Assembly: GCF_008087345.1 (NCBI RefSeq)
Contig: NZ_VHIB01000008.1
Location: 372,001 to 436,000 of the forward strand
Direction: 5' to 3'
DNA length: 64,000 nucleotides
DNA from: Nocardioides caldifontis
GTDB lineage: Bacteria; Actinomycetota; Actinomycetes; Propionibacteriales; Nocardioidaceae
In this document: positions 38,601-48,069 of the stretch, in pieces
How the letters are laid out: each line of letters opens with the position of its first letter
How positions within the stretch are numbered: the stretch's first letter is position 1
Notes under the pieces: model-generated
What the model was told of the DNA's origin: nothing
Databases searched by the model: none
What the model saw: the letters and a program-made list of their open reading frames with translations, nothing else
Position numbers and translations under genes: made by a program

Positions 38601-38623
38601 CGTTTCGACGAGCTCGACCACCT
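38601..38623. repeat. Possible dispersed extragenic element
   Basis: The segment cgtttcgacgagctcgacca in the gene-free stretch 38539-38719 resembles the GTTTCGACAAGCTCAACCACC-like motif that I recall as frequent between genes in Nocardioides and related genomes. Only one copy is present in this window, so the assignment rests on memory. Confidence 0.35.
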
Positions 38624-38662
38624 CGGCACCTCCTGGCGCGGTGTCACACCCCACACAGCACG

Positions 38663-38693
38663 AGAGCCCCGGTCCCAGCGGGACCGAGGCTCT
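38663..38693 (-). terminator. Hairpin downstream of tRNA-Glu
   Basis: AGAGCCCCGGTCCC (38663-38676) pairs with GGGACCGAGGCTCT (38680-38693) around a 3-base loop with one mismatch. It lies 26 bases past the 3' end of tRNA-Glu and probably ends the tRNA transcript; no T run. Confidence 0.6.
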
Positions 38694-38719
38694 GTGGTGT
38701 CTTGCGATTTCCTGCGATG

Positions 38720-38792
38720 TACCCCCGACCGGATTCGAACCGGCGCTACCGCCTTGAGAGGGCGGCGTGCTAGGCCGCTACACAACGGGGGC
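38720..38792 (-). tRNA. tRNA-Glu (anticodon CTC)
   Basis: A 73-base cloverleaf on the minus strand: acceptor GCCCCCG pairs with CGGGGGT, the anticodon arm is CCGCC-CTCTCAA-GGCGG with anticodon CTC, and the T arm contains GGTTCGAATCC. CCA is not encoded. It is probably cotranscribed with the tRNA-Gln 50 bases upstream. Confidence 0.95.
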
Positions 38793-38842
38793 CCTGTGAA
38801 GCGATCGGAACTCTAGCCGAGACCGGGGAACCGACCAAATCG

Positions 38843-38914
38843 CTGGGGTACTAGGACTCGAACCTAGACTAACGGAGCCAGAATCCGTCGGGCTGCCAAT
38901 TACCCCATACCCCA
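38843..38914 (-). tRNA. tRNA-Gln (anticodon CTG)
   Basis: A 72-base cloverleaf on the minus strand: acceptor TGGGGTA pairs with TACCCCA, the anticodon arm is ACGGA-TTCTGGC-TCCGT with anticodon CTG, and the T arm is CTAGG-TTCGAGT-CCTAG. CCA is not encoded. It lies just downstream of the CPBP protease gene and close to gltX, whose product charges tRNA-Glu and, in bacteria lacking GlnRS, also tRNA-Gln. Confidence 0.95.
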
Positions 38915-38967
38915 TGGGACGTGGCTCCTTGCGAAGCCTGGACGAGGATACACGTCCGTCTCGCCAG

Positions 38968-40113
38968 TCACAAAAGGGACGGCTGCTGGCGGCTCGCCGC
39001 CGGTGAGGCCGGCGGCCTGGTGCGGGTCTGCACCCCCATGCGCTGCGCCACGGCGGCCACCAGGGCGGCGTAGACGAGCGACTGGGTCAGGCTCACCGGC
39101 ACGTTCCACCAGTTCGCCTCCGGGGCGCTGAGCGCCTGCGAGAGGTCGCCGAACGCGACCGCCCACCCCATCGCCAGGTAGTTGTTGAGGACGTGCAGGG
39201 CGATGCCCGCCTCGAGGCCGCCGGTGCGGATCACGAGCCACGCCGCGATCACCCCGAAGACGAAGCGGTCGAAGAACACCGGCGGCTCGAACTGCAGGTG
39301 TGCGACCGCGAAGAGCAGCGCGGTGACGACGATCGTGATCCACCGGTTGCGCAGCAGCGAGCCGGTCGCCTGGAGGAGGTAGCCGCGGAAGGCGTACTCC
39401 TCCCCCGCCGCCTGCAGCGGCGTGGTGAGGACGATGATCACGACGAGCGCGAGCATCGTGCCGTTCCACGGGTTGGTGCCGTCGGAGGAGCTCGCACTCT
39501 CCGGGGTCGGCAGGAACAGCCCCATGACGAAGGACACCGTCAGGGCGACGACGGAGAGCCCCAGGCAGACGAAGAGGAACTTCCAGCGGAGCTTGGGCAC
39601 CACCGACGACAGCCACCGCGGGCGCAGCGAGTGCAGCACCCGGACCAGCCCCCACGTCCAGAGGATCAGCGACCCGAGCGCGAGGTTGAGGTAGAGCAGC
39701 CCCGACGGCGTGAGCTCCTGGGTCAACGTGCGCTCGAAGCGGTTGCCCAGGTCCGCGGTGCCGCCCTCGACGAGCAGCCCGATCCCCAGCACCGGCAGGA
39801 AGACCAGCGGCAGCAGGATGCTCATCGCCACGGGGATCGTGATGATCCCGAGCACCGGCTTCCACCAGCGGTAGGTCCACGTCCGGTACATCTCGTGGTA
39901 CTCGCGCGGCTCCGCGTGCGGGAACGACGGTCGCGGCGGCGCCGGCGCCCAGCCCTGCTGCGGGTACGGCGCGGGGTACGGCTGGTGGTACGGCTGCTGC
40001 GGGTACGCCGGGTAGGGCTGCTGCCCCTGCGGGCCGGGCCACGGCTGTCCCTGCGGGTACGGCGACGAGCCCGACGGCACCTCCGGGTGCTCGGGCGGAC
40101 CGGCGGACGTCAC
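38968..40113 (-). CDS. CPBP-family intramembrane metalloprotease
   Basis: A 381-residue multi-pass protein of the CPBP (CAAX protease and bacteriocin-processing/Abi) family. Residues 1-70 are a Pro/Tyr/Gln-rich cytoplasmic arm ([20 protein letters not shown]). About seven membrane helices follow. The glutamate motif EEYAFRG is at 238-244, a His at 272 (FAVAHLQF) and the HVLNN motif at 307-311, together the presumed metal site. GTG 40113 overlaps the gltX stop (GTGA), so it is coupled to gltX. Substrate unknown. Confidence 0.88.
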   Translation of the reverse strand: MTSAGPPEHPEVPSGSSPYPQGQPWPGPQGQQPYPAYPQQPYHQPYPAPYPQQGWAPAPPRPSFPHAEPREYHEMYRTWTYRWWKPVLGIITIPVAMSILLPLVFLPVLGIGLLVEGGTADLGNRFERTLTQELTPSGLLYLNLALGSLILWTWGLVRVLHSLRPRWLSSVVPKLRWKFLFVCLGLSVVALTVSFVMGLFLPTPESASSSDGTNPWNGTMLALVVIIVLTTPLQAAGEEYAFRGYLLQATGSLLRNRWITIVVTALLFAVAHLQFEPPVFFDRFVFGVIAAWLVIRTGGLEAGIALHVLNNYLAMGWAVAFGDLSQALSAPEANWWNVPVSLTQSLVYAALVAAVAQRMGVQTRTRPPASPAASRQQPSLL

Positions 40114-41597
40114 GCCCGCCCCGCGTCCTCGAGCCGCGCCAACGAGCTCTCGCGCCCCAGCAGCTCGAGGGACTCGAAGAGCGGCGGCGAGACCCGCCGA
40201 CCGGTCACCGCGACCCTCACCGGACCGAAGGCGTTGCGTGGCTTGAGCCCCAGCCCGTCGATGAGGGCGGTGCGCAGCGCCTCCTCGATCGACGCGGTGT
40301 CCCAGGTGGAGAGGGCCGCCAGCGCGTCGTGGGCGGCCTGCACGACCGCCCGGCCGTCGTCGGTCGCGAGCAGCTTGGCGGTGTCGGCCGGGTCGCGCGT
40401 GAACGCACGGTCGTCGACCAGCAGGAAGCCGACCATCTCGACGGCCTCGCCGAGGGTGCCCATCCGCTCCTGCACCAGCGGCGCCGCCGCACCGAGCAGC
40501 CGGCGCTGCTCCTCGGTGACGTCCTCGCCGAGGATGCCGGCCCGCTGCAGGTAGGGCACCATCCGCTCGGCGAGCTCGTCGACCGAGAGGGCGCGCAGGT
40601 GCGTCGCGTTGATCGCCTCGGCCTTCTTGAGGTCGAACCGCGCCGGGTTGGGGTTCACGCGGGCGATGTCGAACGCGGCGACCATCTCGTCCATGGAGAA
40701 GATGTCGCGGTCCTCCGCGATCGCCCACCCCAGCAGGGCCAGGTAGTTGAGCAGCCCCTCCGGCAGGAAGCCGCGGTCGCGGTAGCCGAGGAGGTTCGAC
40801 TCGGGGTCGCGCTTCGAGAGCTTCTTGTTGCCCTGGCCCATCACGTAGGGCAGGTGGCCGAACCGCGGCGGCGTCCCGTCACCGATGCCGATCTCCCCGA
40901 GCGCCTCGTAGAGCGCGATCTGGCGCGGCGTCGACGACAGCAGGTCCTCGCCGCGCAGCACGTGGGTGATCTCCATCAGCGCGTCGTCGACGGGGTTGAC
41001 CAGCGTGTAGAGCGGGTGCCCGTTGCCCCGCACCAGCACGTAGTCCGGCACGTGCTCGGGCTGGAAGGTGATCTCCCCGCGGACCAGGTCGTCGAAGGCG
41101 ATCGCACGGTCCGGCATCCGCAGCCGGACCACCGGTCGCCGGCCCTCGGCCTCGTAGGCGGCGACCTGCTCCGCCCTCAGCTCGCGACAGTGGCCGTCGT
41201 ACCCCGGTGTGCGGGCCTCCTTGCGCGCCCGCTCGTTGCGCTCGTCGAGCTCCTCCTGCGAGCAGTAGCAGCGATAGGCCCGGCCGGCCTCGAGCAGCCG
41301 GCGCGCGACGTCGGCGTACACGTCGAACCGCTCGGACTGCCGGTACGGCGCGTGGGGACCGCCGATCTCGGGGCCCTCGTCCCAGCTGAACCCGAGCCAG
41401 TCCATCACCTCGAGCAGCGTCTCGTAGGACTCCTGGGAGTCCCGCGCCGCGTCGGTGTCCTCGATGCGGAACACGAAGGTGCCGCCGTGGTGGCGGGCGA
41501 ACGCCCAGTTGAACAGCGCCGTCCTTGCCAGCCCCACGTGGGGCGACCCCGTGGGCGAGGGGCAGAACCGGACTCGTACGGCGGACTTCTCGCTCAT
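40110..41597 (-). CDS. gltX: Glutamate--tRNA ligase
   Basis: GltX (495 aa), class I synthetase. The HIGH-type motif is [10 protein letters not shown] (13-22), the KMSKS-type motif is KLSKRDPE (about 250), and [19 protein letters not shown] is typical of the active-site floor. The C-terminal helical anticodon-binding domain is complete. The open frame extends 43 codons upstream through a 54-base tandem duplication to GTG 41726; ATG 41597 is preferred because the family starts at [11 protein letters not shown] and the upstream residues are a perfect 18-residue repeat. If GlnRS is absent from this genome, GltX is non-discriminating. Confidence 0.95.
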   Translation of the reverse strand: MSEKSAVRVRFCPSPTGSPHVGLARTALFNWAFARHHGGTFVFRIEDTDAARDSQESYETLLEVMDWLGFSWDEGPEIGGPHAPYRQSERFDVYADVARRLLEAGRAYRCYCSQEELDERNERARKEARTPGYDGHCRELRAEQVAAYEAEGRRPVVRLRMPDRAIAFDDLVRGEITFQPEHVPDYVLVRGNGHPLYTLVNPVDDALMEITHVLRGEDLLSSTPRQIALYEALGEIGIGDGTPPRFGHLPYVMGQGNKKLSKRDPESNLLGYRDRGFLPEGLLNYLALLGWAIAEDRDIFSMDEMVAAFDIARVNPNPARFDLKKAEAINATHLRALSVDELAERMVPYLQRAGILGEDVTEEQRRLLGAAAPLVQERMGTLGEAVEMVGFLLVDDRAFTRDPADTAKLLATDDGRAVVQAAHDALAALSTWDTASIEEALRTALIDGLGLKPRNAFGPVRVAVTGRRVSPPLFESLELLGRESSLARLEDAGRA

Positions 41598-41610
41598 CGA
41601 CCCTTCACTG

Positions 41611-41716
41611 TGCTGATGGGGCGAGCGCGTCGGCTCCGCCGCCACGCTGCCGCCCGTCGTTGACTGCTGATGGGGCGAGCGCGTCGGCTCCGCCGCCACG
41701 CTGCCGCCCGTCGTTG
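41611..41716. repeat. 54-base tandem duplication between the FAH-family gene and gltX
   Basis: Two identical 52-base units at 41611-41662 and 41665-41716 sit 54 bases apart in the gap upstream of gltX. Being a multiple of three, the repeat stays open in the gltX frame and would encode an 18-residue repeat containing [14 protein letters not shown]. It could be a duplicated regulatory or extragenic element, or an N-terminal extension of GltX. Confidence 0.95.
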
Positions 41717-41718
41717 GA

Positions 41719-42519
41719 TCAGCCACGGCGCGCGACCCGGTTGGTCAGCGTGCCGATGCCCTCGACGACCACGTCCACCTCGTCGCCGACCTCCATCGGT
41801 CCCACCCCGTCGGGGGTGCCGGTGAGGATCACGTCGCCGGGCAGCAGCGTCATCACGGAGCTGACGTGCGCGACGAGGGTCGGCACGTCGAAGATCAGGT
41901 CCTTGGTGCGACCGTCCTGCTTGAGGTCGCCGTTGAGGAAGGTCTGCACCCGCAGGTCGCTGACGTCGAGCTCGGTCTCGATCCACGGCCCCAACGGGCA
42001 GAAGGAGTCGAACCCCTTGCCGCGGGTGAACTGCACGTCGCTGCGCTGCAGGTCGCGCGCGGTCACGTCGTTGCCCACGGTGTAGCCGTGGATCACGTCC
42101 GCGACCTTCTCCTTCGGGACGTCGCGGCAGATCCGCCCGATCACCACCGCCAGCTCGCCCTCGAAGTGCACCTCGGAGGACTGGTGGGGGTAGAAGACCG
42201 GGTCGCCGGGGCCGACGACCGAGGTGTTCGGCTTGAGGAACATCAGCGGCTCGGCGGGGACGTCGTTGCCCATCTCGGCGGCGTGGGCGGCGTAGTTGCG
42301 GCCGATCCCCACGACCTTGCTGCGGGGCAGCACCGGCGCGAGGAGCCGGACGTCGGCGAGCCGGTGCTGCTCCTCGGTCGGGTGCATGCCGACGTAGAGC
42401 GGGTCGCCCGCCAGCGCGACGACAGTGGCGTCGGGGTCCAGCTCGCCGTGCTCGTCCAGGTCGCCGCTGACGACGCCGTAGCGGGGGTCGTCACCGGTGG
42501 TGAATCTCGCGATACGCAC
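41719..42519 (-). CDS. Fumarylacetoacetate hydrolase (FAH) family protein
   Basis: A 266-residue FAH-superfamily enzyme. Signature elements are [16 protein letters not shown] (about 69-84), the metal ligands in [14 protein letters not shown] (about 116-129), [14 protein letters not shown] (about 145-158), and the C-terminal [15 protein letters not shown]. Members include fumarylpyruvate hydrolases, acylpyruvases and oxaloacetate decarboxylases; the specific substrate is not determinable. GTG 42519 is used. It is upstream of gltX on the same strand and divergent from the gene at 42572. Confidence 0.9.
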   Translation of the reverse strand: MRIARFTTGDDPRYGVVSGDLDEHGELDPDATVVALAGDPLYVGMHPTEEQHRLADVRLLAPVLPRSKVVGIGRNYAAHAAEMGNDVPAEPLMFLKPNTSVVGPGDPVFYPHQSSEVHFEGELAVVIGRICRDVPKEKVADVIHGYTVGNDVTARDLQRSDVQFTRGKGFDSFCPLGPWIETELDVSDLRVQTFLNGDLKQDGRTKDLIFDVPTLVAHVSSVMTLLPGDVILTGTPDGVGPMEVGDEVDVVVEGIGTLTNRVARRG

Positions 42520-42571
42520 CCGGCGAGCCTACCGGCGGGAGCAGCACCGGGCTCTCGTTACCCTCGAGGCT

Positions 42572-43477
42572 GTGGAGAGGGCGACGACAACGGCGACGCG
42601 ACCCGCCGCACCCCTCCCCGTCCTGGCGCGAGAGGAGTGGGAACCGCTCGCCCGCCGGCACGCCGCGCGCGTCGACGTCTCGGTCCAGCCGCACCTCGAG
42701 CGGCGTCGCCGCGGGGTCCGCCACCCCGTCGAGGACTTCCTCTTCGACTACTACAGCCACCGACCGGCAGCCCTGCGCCGCTGGCACCCCGGCCACGGCG
42801 TCGTGCTCGCCGACGCCCCGGAGCACCGCTCCACCAAGGCGTACGTCGAGGTGGCCGGCGGCGTGACGGTCGACGACGGCTTCGTCGAGCAGCGGCGCAC
42901 GCTCGTCTCCTCGATCCGCACGCTCCTCGCCGCGACCGAGCGGCGGACCCCGACGCTGGGATGCTTCGGGATGCACGAGTGGGCGATGGTCTACCGGCTC
43001 CCGCAGGACGACGTCCGCCATGCCGCGTGGCCGCTGCGGCTCGGTCCGGAGGGGACGGACGCGGTCGTCGAGGGGCACCGGATCAGCTGCTCGCACTTCG
43101 ACGCGTTCCGGTTCTTCACCGAGGAAGCGCGCCCCCGCAACACCTTGCAGCCCGGGCGTGACGACCGGCCGGCGTTCGAGCAGCCGGGGTGCCTGCACGC
43201 CGGGATGGACCTCTACAAGCACGCCTTCCGGCTCTCCCCGATGGTCGGCTCGGACCTGGTCGCCGACTGCTTCGAGCTGGCCCGCGACATCCGGGTCCTC
43301 GACATGCGGGCGTCGCCGTACGACCTGTCGGGGCTGGGCTACGAGCCGGTCCGCGTCGAGACCGCCGAGGGCAAGCAGGAGTACGTCGCCGCCCAGCGGG
43401 TGTTGGCCGAGCGCGGCCGACCACTGCGCCGCCGGCTGGTCGAGGCCTGTGACCGGCTCCTGGCCGTGGCCGCATGA
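42572..43477 (+). CDS. Conserved actinobacterial protein of unclear function (often labelled 3-methyladenine DNA glycosylase)
   Basis: A 301-residue soluble protein. I recall close relatives in actinobacteria carrying the name 3-methyladenine DNA glycosylase, but I see neither the helix-hairpin-helix plus Asp of AlkA/Tag nor the fold signature of MPG/AAG. Distinct, likely conserved blocks are HPVEDFLFDYYSHRPAALRRWHPG (first 9 residues conserved), LGCFGMHEWAMVY, GHRISCSHFDAFRFF, QPGCLHAGMDLYKHAFRLSP and VLDMRASPYDL. The many His, Asp and Cys residues hint at a metal enzyme. GTG 42572 is the chosen start; an upstream frame extension overlaps the divergent gene. Its stop overlaps the P1 peptidase start, so the two are coupled. 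Confidence 0.75.
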   Translation: MERATTTATRPAAPLPVLAREEWEPLARRHAARVDVSVQPHLERRRRGVRHPVEDFLFDYYSHRPAALRRWHPGHGVVLADAPEHRSTKAYVEVAGGVTVDDGFVEQRRTLVSSIRTLLAATERRTPTLGCFGMHEWAMVYRLPQDDVRHAAWPLRLGPEGTDAVVEGHRISCSHFDAFRFFTEEARPRNTLQPGRDDRPAFEQPGCLHAGMDLYKHAFRLSPMVGSDLVADCFELARDIRVLDMRASPYDLSGLGYEPVRVETAEGKQEYVAAQRVLAERGRPLRRRLVEACDRLLAVAA

Positions 43478-44382
43478 CCGGCGACCTCACCGACGTCCCC
43501 GGGATCCGGGTCGGCCACTGGTCCGACCGCACGGGGCTGACCGGCTGCACGGTGGTGCTGCTCCCCGACGAGGGCACCGCCGCCGGCGTGGCTGTCCGCG
43601 GCGCCGCACCCGGCACCCGGGAGACCGACCTGCTCGACCCGGGCGCGATGGTGCCCGGGGTGCACGCCGTGCTGCTGACCGGTGGTTCCGCCTTCGGGCT
43701 CGCAGCGGCCGACGGGGTGCTGCGCCGGCTCGAGGAGCGCGGCGTCGGGCTGGAGACCGGCGCGGGTCCGGTGCCGATCGTCCCCGCCGCGGTCCTCTAC
43801 GACCTGACGGTGGGGTCGGCGGAGGCTCGCCCGGACGCGGCGGCGGGGTACGCCGCCTGCCGGGCCGCGGAGGAGCAGCGGCCCTGCGGCAGCGGGCAGG
43901 TGGGCGCCGGCACCGGTGCGCGGGTCGGCAAGCTCTTCGACCCGCAGGACCCCGCCCCCGGCGGCCTCGGCACCGCCTCGCTCCCCCTGCCCGGTGGCGG
44001 CACGGTGGGCGCGGTCGTCGCCGTCAACGCCCTCGGCGACGTCGTCGACGAGGACGGTCGGGTGCTCTCGGGCCACGGCACCGCGGCCAGGCTGCTGGCG
44101 GAGGGGATGCCGGAGCTGCCGCCGGTCGGCGGGGCGAACACCACGCTGGCCCTGGTCGCCACCGACCTGGCGCTGACCAAGGCGCAGGCCGGTCGGCTCG
44201 CCTCGGTCGCCCACGACGGGTTCGCCCGGGCGATCCGGCCGGTGCACACGTCGTACGACGGGGACACGGTGTTCGCGGTCTCGACCGGGCAGGTCGAGAC
44301 CGCACCGGAGCAGCTGCTCGTGCTGGAGACCGCGGCCGCCGAGGTGGTGGCCCGGGCGGTCCGCGCGGCGGTGACCGGCTAG
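43474..44382 (+). CDS. P1 family peptidase (DmpA/NylC-type Ntn hydrolase)
   Basis: A 302-residue self-processing Ntn-type hydrolase of the P1/DmpA family (D-aminopeptidases, nylon oligomer hydrolases). The N-terminal VPGIRVGHWSDRTGLTGCTV, LLTGGSAFGLAAADGV and VGAGTGARVGK are family blocks. The expected self-cleavage point is Asn222-Thr223 in GGANTTLALVATD, giving a Thr nucleophile as in NylC, not the Ser of DmpA. ATG 43474 overlaps the previous stop by four bases. Its stop shares a CTAG with the convergent cimA stop. Substrate unknown. Confidence 0.9.
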   Translation: MTGDLTDVPGIRVGHWSDRTGLTGCTVVLLPDEGTAAGVAVRGAAPGTRETDLLDPGAMVPGVHAVLLTGGSAFGLAAADGVLRRLEERGVGLETGAGPVPIVPAAVLYDLTVGSAEARPDAAAGYAACRAAEEQRPCGSGQVGAGTGARVGKLFDPQDPAPGGLGTASLPLPGGGTVGAVVAVNALGDVVDEDGRVLSGHGTAARLLAEGMPELPPVGGANTTLALVATDLALTKAQAGRLASVAHDGFARAIRPVHTSYDGDTVFAVSTGQVETAPEQLLVLETAAAEVVARAVRAAVTG

Positions 44383-45959
44383 CTCAACGGCTGCTCGCCG
44401 TGGCGGCGCAGTCCGAAGACCACACCGTCGACGAGCGCCTCCCACGACGCCTCGATCACGTTGCCGCCGACGCCGACGGTGACCCACGACGACTCGCCGT
44501 CCGAGGTCTCGATGAGCACCCGGGTGACCGCGTCGGTGCCGTGCCCCTGGTCGAGGATCCGCACCTTGTAGTCGATGAGCTCGAACTTCCCGACCTCCGG
44601 GTACGCCTGCCCGATCGCCTGCCGCAGCGCGTGGTCGAGGGCGTTCACCGGGCCGTTGCCCTCCCCGACCGCGATGATCCGGCTGCCGCCGGCCCGCAGC
44701 TTCACGATCGCCTCGGCGGCCGCCTCGTTCTCCACCGAGCTGGTGATCGCGCGCCACGACTCGACCTCGAAGTACGCCGGACGCTGCCCCTGCACCTCCT
44801 CCACGAGGAGCAGCTCGAACGACGCGTCGGCGGCCTCGAAGGTGTAGCCGGCCGACTCCATCGCCTTGACGCGCGCGGTGACCCGGGTGACCAGCTCTTT
44901 GTCCTGCGAGAGGTCGAAGCCGAGCTGGGCGCCCTTCAGCTCGATGCTGGCGCGGCCGGCCATGTCCGAGACGAGCAGCCGCATGTCGTTGCCGACACCG
45001 GCCGGGTCCATGTGCTGGTAGAGGTTGGGGTCGACCTTGATCGCCGACGCGTGCAGCCCGGCCTTGTGGGCGAACGCGCTGACGCCGACGTAGGGCTGGC
45101 GCGCGGCGGGCGGCACGTTGGTGACGTCGGCGACCGCGTGGGCGACCCGGGTGGCCTCGCGGAGGCTGCCGCTGGGCAGCACCGGGCGGCCGAGCTTGAG
45201 CTCGAGGTTCGCCACCACCGTGACGAGGTCGGCGTTGCCGGTGCGCTCGCCGTAGCCGTTGAGCGTGCCCTGCACGTGCGTCGCGCCTGCCTCCACCGCG
45301 GCCAGCGAGTTCGCCACCGCGCACCCGGTGTCGTTGTGGCAGTGGATACCGACGCGCACCCCGGTGGTCGTGACGACGTCGTCGACCACGTCGGCGACCC
45401 ACCCCGGGAGCATCCCGCCGTTGGTGTCGCAGAGCGCGACGACCTCCGCACCGGCCTCCGCGGCGACCCGTAGCGCCTCCAGCGCGTAGGCCCGGTTGCT
45501 GCGGTAGCCGTCGAAGAAGTGCTCGGCGTCGAGGAACACCCGCTGCCCCTCGGTGCGGAGGTGCGCCACGGTGTCGCGGATCATCGCGAGGTTCTCCTCG
45601 AGGGTGGTCCGCAGGGCGAGCTCGACGTGGCGGTCGTGGGACTTGGCGACCAGGGTGACCACCGACGCACCCGAGTCCCGGAGCGCGGCGACCAGCGGGT
45701 CGTCGGCGGCGGCGACGCCGGCCCGGCGGGTCGCGCCGAAGGCCGCGAGCTGCGCGTGCTCGAGCTTCAGCTCGTCCTTGGCGCGCCGGAAGAACTCGGT
45801 GTCCTTCGGGTTGGCGCCCGGCCAGCCGCCCTCGATGAACCCGACCCCCAGCTGGTCGATGTGCCGCGCGATGTGCAGCTTGTCGAGCACGGAGAGGTTG
45901 AGCCCCTCCTGCTGCGCGCCGTCGCGGAGCGTGGTGTCGTAGACGTGGAAGTCGTTCAT
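44379..45959 (-). CDS. cimA: (R)-citramalate synthase
   Basis: A 526-residue DRE-TIM synthase of the LeuA/CimA group. The catalytic DTTLRDGAQQEG (8-19), metal-binding HCHNDTG (about 204-210) and GYGERTGNADLVTV motifs are followed by a C-terminal regulatory LeuA dimer domain (from about 390). The DGAQQEGLNLSVLDKL start and length of about 530 fit CimA, not the longer actinobacterial LeuA. It condenses pyruvate with acetyl-CoA, starting a threonine-independent route to isoleucine. ATG 45959 has AGGACAGG upstream. LeuCD and LeuB for the next steps are in the window. Confidence 0.88.
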   Translation of the reverse strand: MNDFHVYDTTLRDGAQQEGLNLSVLDKLHIARHIDQLGVGFIEGGWPGANPKDTEFFRRAKDELKLEHAQLAAFGATRRAGVAAADDPLVAALRDSGASVVTLVAKSHDRHVELALRTTLEENLAMIRDTVAHLRTEGQRVFLDAEHFFDGYRSNRAYALEALRVAAEAGAEVVALCDTNGGMLPGWVADVVDDVVTTTGVRVGIHCHNDTGCAVANSLAAVEAGATHVQGTLNGYGERTGNADLVTVVANLELKLGRPVLPSGSLREATRVAHAVADVTNVPPAARQPYVGVSAFAHKAGLHASAIKVDPNLYQHMDPAGVGNDMRLLVSDMAGRASIELKGAQLGFDLSQDKELVTRVTARVKAMESAGYTFEAADASFELLLVEEVQGQRPAYFEVESWRAITSSVENEAAAEAIVKLRAGGSRIIAVGEGNGPVNALDHALRQAIGQAYPEVGKFELIDYKVRILDQGHGTDAVTRVLIETSDGESSWVTVGVGGNVIEASWEALVDGVVFGLRRHGEQPLS

Positions 45960-46039
45960 CGTCCTGTCCTGCTCTTCGGGGAACTCTCCGAGCGTGCCAG
46001 ACCGTGGCGCGGTCCGTGACCGCGTCTCGGGGATCGGGG

Positions 46040-48022
46040 TCAGATCCGGCCCTGGAGCGGCCCCGGCAGGGCGCCGCGCAGCTGTGACCACGGTGCTGCG
46101 TCGGTGGGCCACCACTCCACGCCGCCGCCGGCGGCGGAGACGACCAGCCCGGCGGCCACGGCCACCGCGAGCACCGCCGCGCCCCACCCGACCGGGGCGT
46201 GCCGGGCCAGCGCCGTCGCGCCCTGGCCGACCGGGCGCCGGAGCCGGCGCGACCCCGGGCCGCACCAGACCGCGAGTACCGTCACCACACCGCCGACCCA
46301 GAGGGCGTCCCGTCCCGCCATCCCGCCGACGACCAGGAGCGCGACGGTGAAGGCGGTCGCGACCGCGGCGGTCAGCAGGTTGAGGACCGAGGCGGTCGCC
46401 ATCAGCACCGTGTGCCACGGGAACGTCGCGACCCCGCGCGGGGCGTCGCTCCACCGGCGGCCGCGGAAGACCCGGCGGCGCCAGAGCGACTCCTGGGTCC
46501 TGGCGAGGCCGCGGAGCCCGGCGACGAGGACGAGCAGGAGGAGGTAGGTGACGTAGGGAGCGAGCCGGTAGGCCGCGACCACTCCGACCGTGAGCGCGCC
46601 CATGAGCAGCGCGCGGCGGAGCCGGCCCGGGGCGTCGAGCCGCTCCCCTGCGGCGGGCTGGGCGGCCGGGTGCTGGGCGTAGGGGTACGGCTGGGCCGGT
46701 GGCCGGTGGCCGTTCGGCTGGCCGGGGAACGGGGCCTGCTGCGGTCCGGCGTGCTGGACGGGCTGCTGGCCCGGGTGCTGGCCCGGGTGCTGGACGGGCT
46801 GCTGGCCCGGGTGCTGACCCGGGTAGGGCCTGGCGTACTGCCCCGGCGACGCGTAGGGCGGCGGTGGGAACCCCTGCCCAGGCTGGGCTCCCGTGCGGTA
46901 CGCCGGCGCACCGGCCGGGGCGGCCGGGAACCGGGACGTGGGCGACGGCGTCGGGGCGATCGTCGTCGGCGTCACGGTGGTCGGCGTCGGCGTGGGGGCG
47001 ATGGAGGTGGGGTCCGCGGCCAGCCCCGTCGGCGCCGCGGGGAGCACGCCGGTGCGGTCGGCCGGGGCGGGCTGCGGCGCGTCGGCGACGACCTCGCTGG
47101 CCGGCTCCTCCCGGGCGACGGTCTGCCAGGGCATCGTGAGGTCGGGCGCGACCGGCGGCGGGACGGTGGCGAGCAGCGAGGTCGGGAGCTCCGCCTCGGT
47201 CAGCTCCTCGGCGAGCGCCTCGAGCTCCTGGACGGCCTCGGCGACGGTGGGTCGGTCGAGCGGCTCGGTGGCGAGGCAGTCGGCGAGCAGCGCGCGGAGC
47301 TCGACGGGCACGTCCCGCAGGTCGGCCTGGCCGCGACGCGTCCGGTCGAGGATCGCCATCGTGTGGCCTCGGCCGTAGGGCGGCCGCCCGGTCGCGGCGT
47401 ACGCCGTGGTGGCAGCCCAGCCGTGCACGTCGGTGGCCGCGGTCGCGTGGTCGCCGTACAGCACCTCGGGGGCGAGGTAACCGGGCGTCCCGAGCACGGT
47501 GCCGGCCATCGTGAGCCGCGGGTCCTCGGCCAGCCGGGCGAGCCCGAAGTCGATGAGGATCGGCGAGCGGCCCTCCATCACCACGTTCGTGGGCTTGAGG
47601 TCGCGGTGCAGCACCCCGGCGGCGTGCACGTCGCGGACCGCCTCGAGCAGCCGGCGGCCGGTGTGAAGCAGGTCCGCGAGCCGCAGCGGCCCGTCGCGCT
47701 CGACGGTCTCGTGGAGGGAGTGGCCGGGGACGTACCGCGTCACCACGTAGGGGTGCTCGCCCCACGGATCGGCGTCGAGGACCTCGGCGACGTGCGGGCT
47801 CTGCACGTGGCGCAGCGATGCGACCTCGCGCTCGAGGCGGCGGCGCCCCTCCTCGTCGCCGACCACCTGCGGACGCAGCACCTTGAGCGCCACCCGGCGC
47901 CCCTCGTGGTCCTCGGCGAGGTGGACGACCCCCATGCCGCCCTCGCCGATCGGGACCAGGAGGCGGTAGCGACCGATGGTGCGCGGTCCCGGTCCGGTCC
48001 GGTCAGCGGGAGTCGAGGTCAC
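46040..48022 (-). CDS. Membrane Ser/Thr protein kinase with Pro/Gln/His-rich linker
   Basis: A 660-residue eukaryotic-type kinase. The catalytic domain (about 14-285) is complete: GEGGMG at 26-31, ATP Lys47, HRDLKPTN at 139-146, DFG at 158-160, GTPGYLAPE ending at 186. A Pro/Thr linker and then HPGQQPVQHPGQHPGQ-type repeats fill about 300-490. The C-terminal 170 residues contain several hydrophobic segments (for example APYVTYLLLLVLVAGL and LAVAVAAGLVVSAAGG). Unlike PknB there is no PASTA domain. GTG 48022 was chosen as it leads directly into the kinase domain. Its signal and substrates are unknown. Confidence 0.9.
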   Translation of the reverse strand: MTSTPADRTGPGPRTIGRYRLLVPIGEGGMGVVHLAEDHEGRRVALKVLRPQVVGDEEGRRRLEREVASLRHVQSPHVAEVLDADPWGEHPYVVTRYVPGHSLHETVERDGPLRLADLLHTGRRLLEAVRDVHAAGVLHRDLKPTNVVMEGRSPILIDFGLARLAEDPRLTMAGTVLGTPGYLAPEVLYGDHATAATDVHGWAATTAYAATGRPPYGRGHTMAILDRTRRGQADLRDVPVELRALLADCLATEPLDRPTVAEAVQELEALAEELTEAELPTSLLATVPPPVAPDLTMPWQTVAREEPASEVVADAPQPAPADRTGVLPAAPTGLAADPTSIAPTPTPTTVTPTTIAPTPSPTSRFPAAPAGAPAYRTGAQPGQGFPPPPYASPGQYARPYPGQHPGQQPVQHPGQHPGQQPVQHAGPQQAPFPGQPNGHRPPAQPYPYAQHPAAQPAAGERLDAPGRLRRALLMGALTVGVVAAYRLAPYVTYLLLLVLVAGLRGLARTQESLWRRRVFRGRRWSDAPRGVATFPWHTVLMATASVLNLLTAAVATAFTVALLVVGGMAGRDALWVGGVVTVLAVWCGPGSRRLRRPVGQGATALARHAPVGWGAAVLAVAVAAGLVVSAAGGGVEWWPTDAAPWSQLRGALPGPLQGRI

Positions 48023-48069
48023 CCCGTCACGGTAACGCGCCGCCTCCCGCGAGCCGGCGCATCCTGCCG

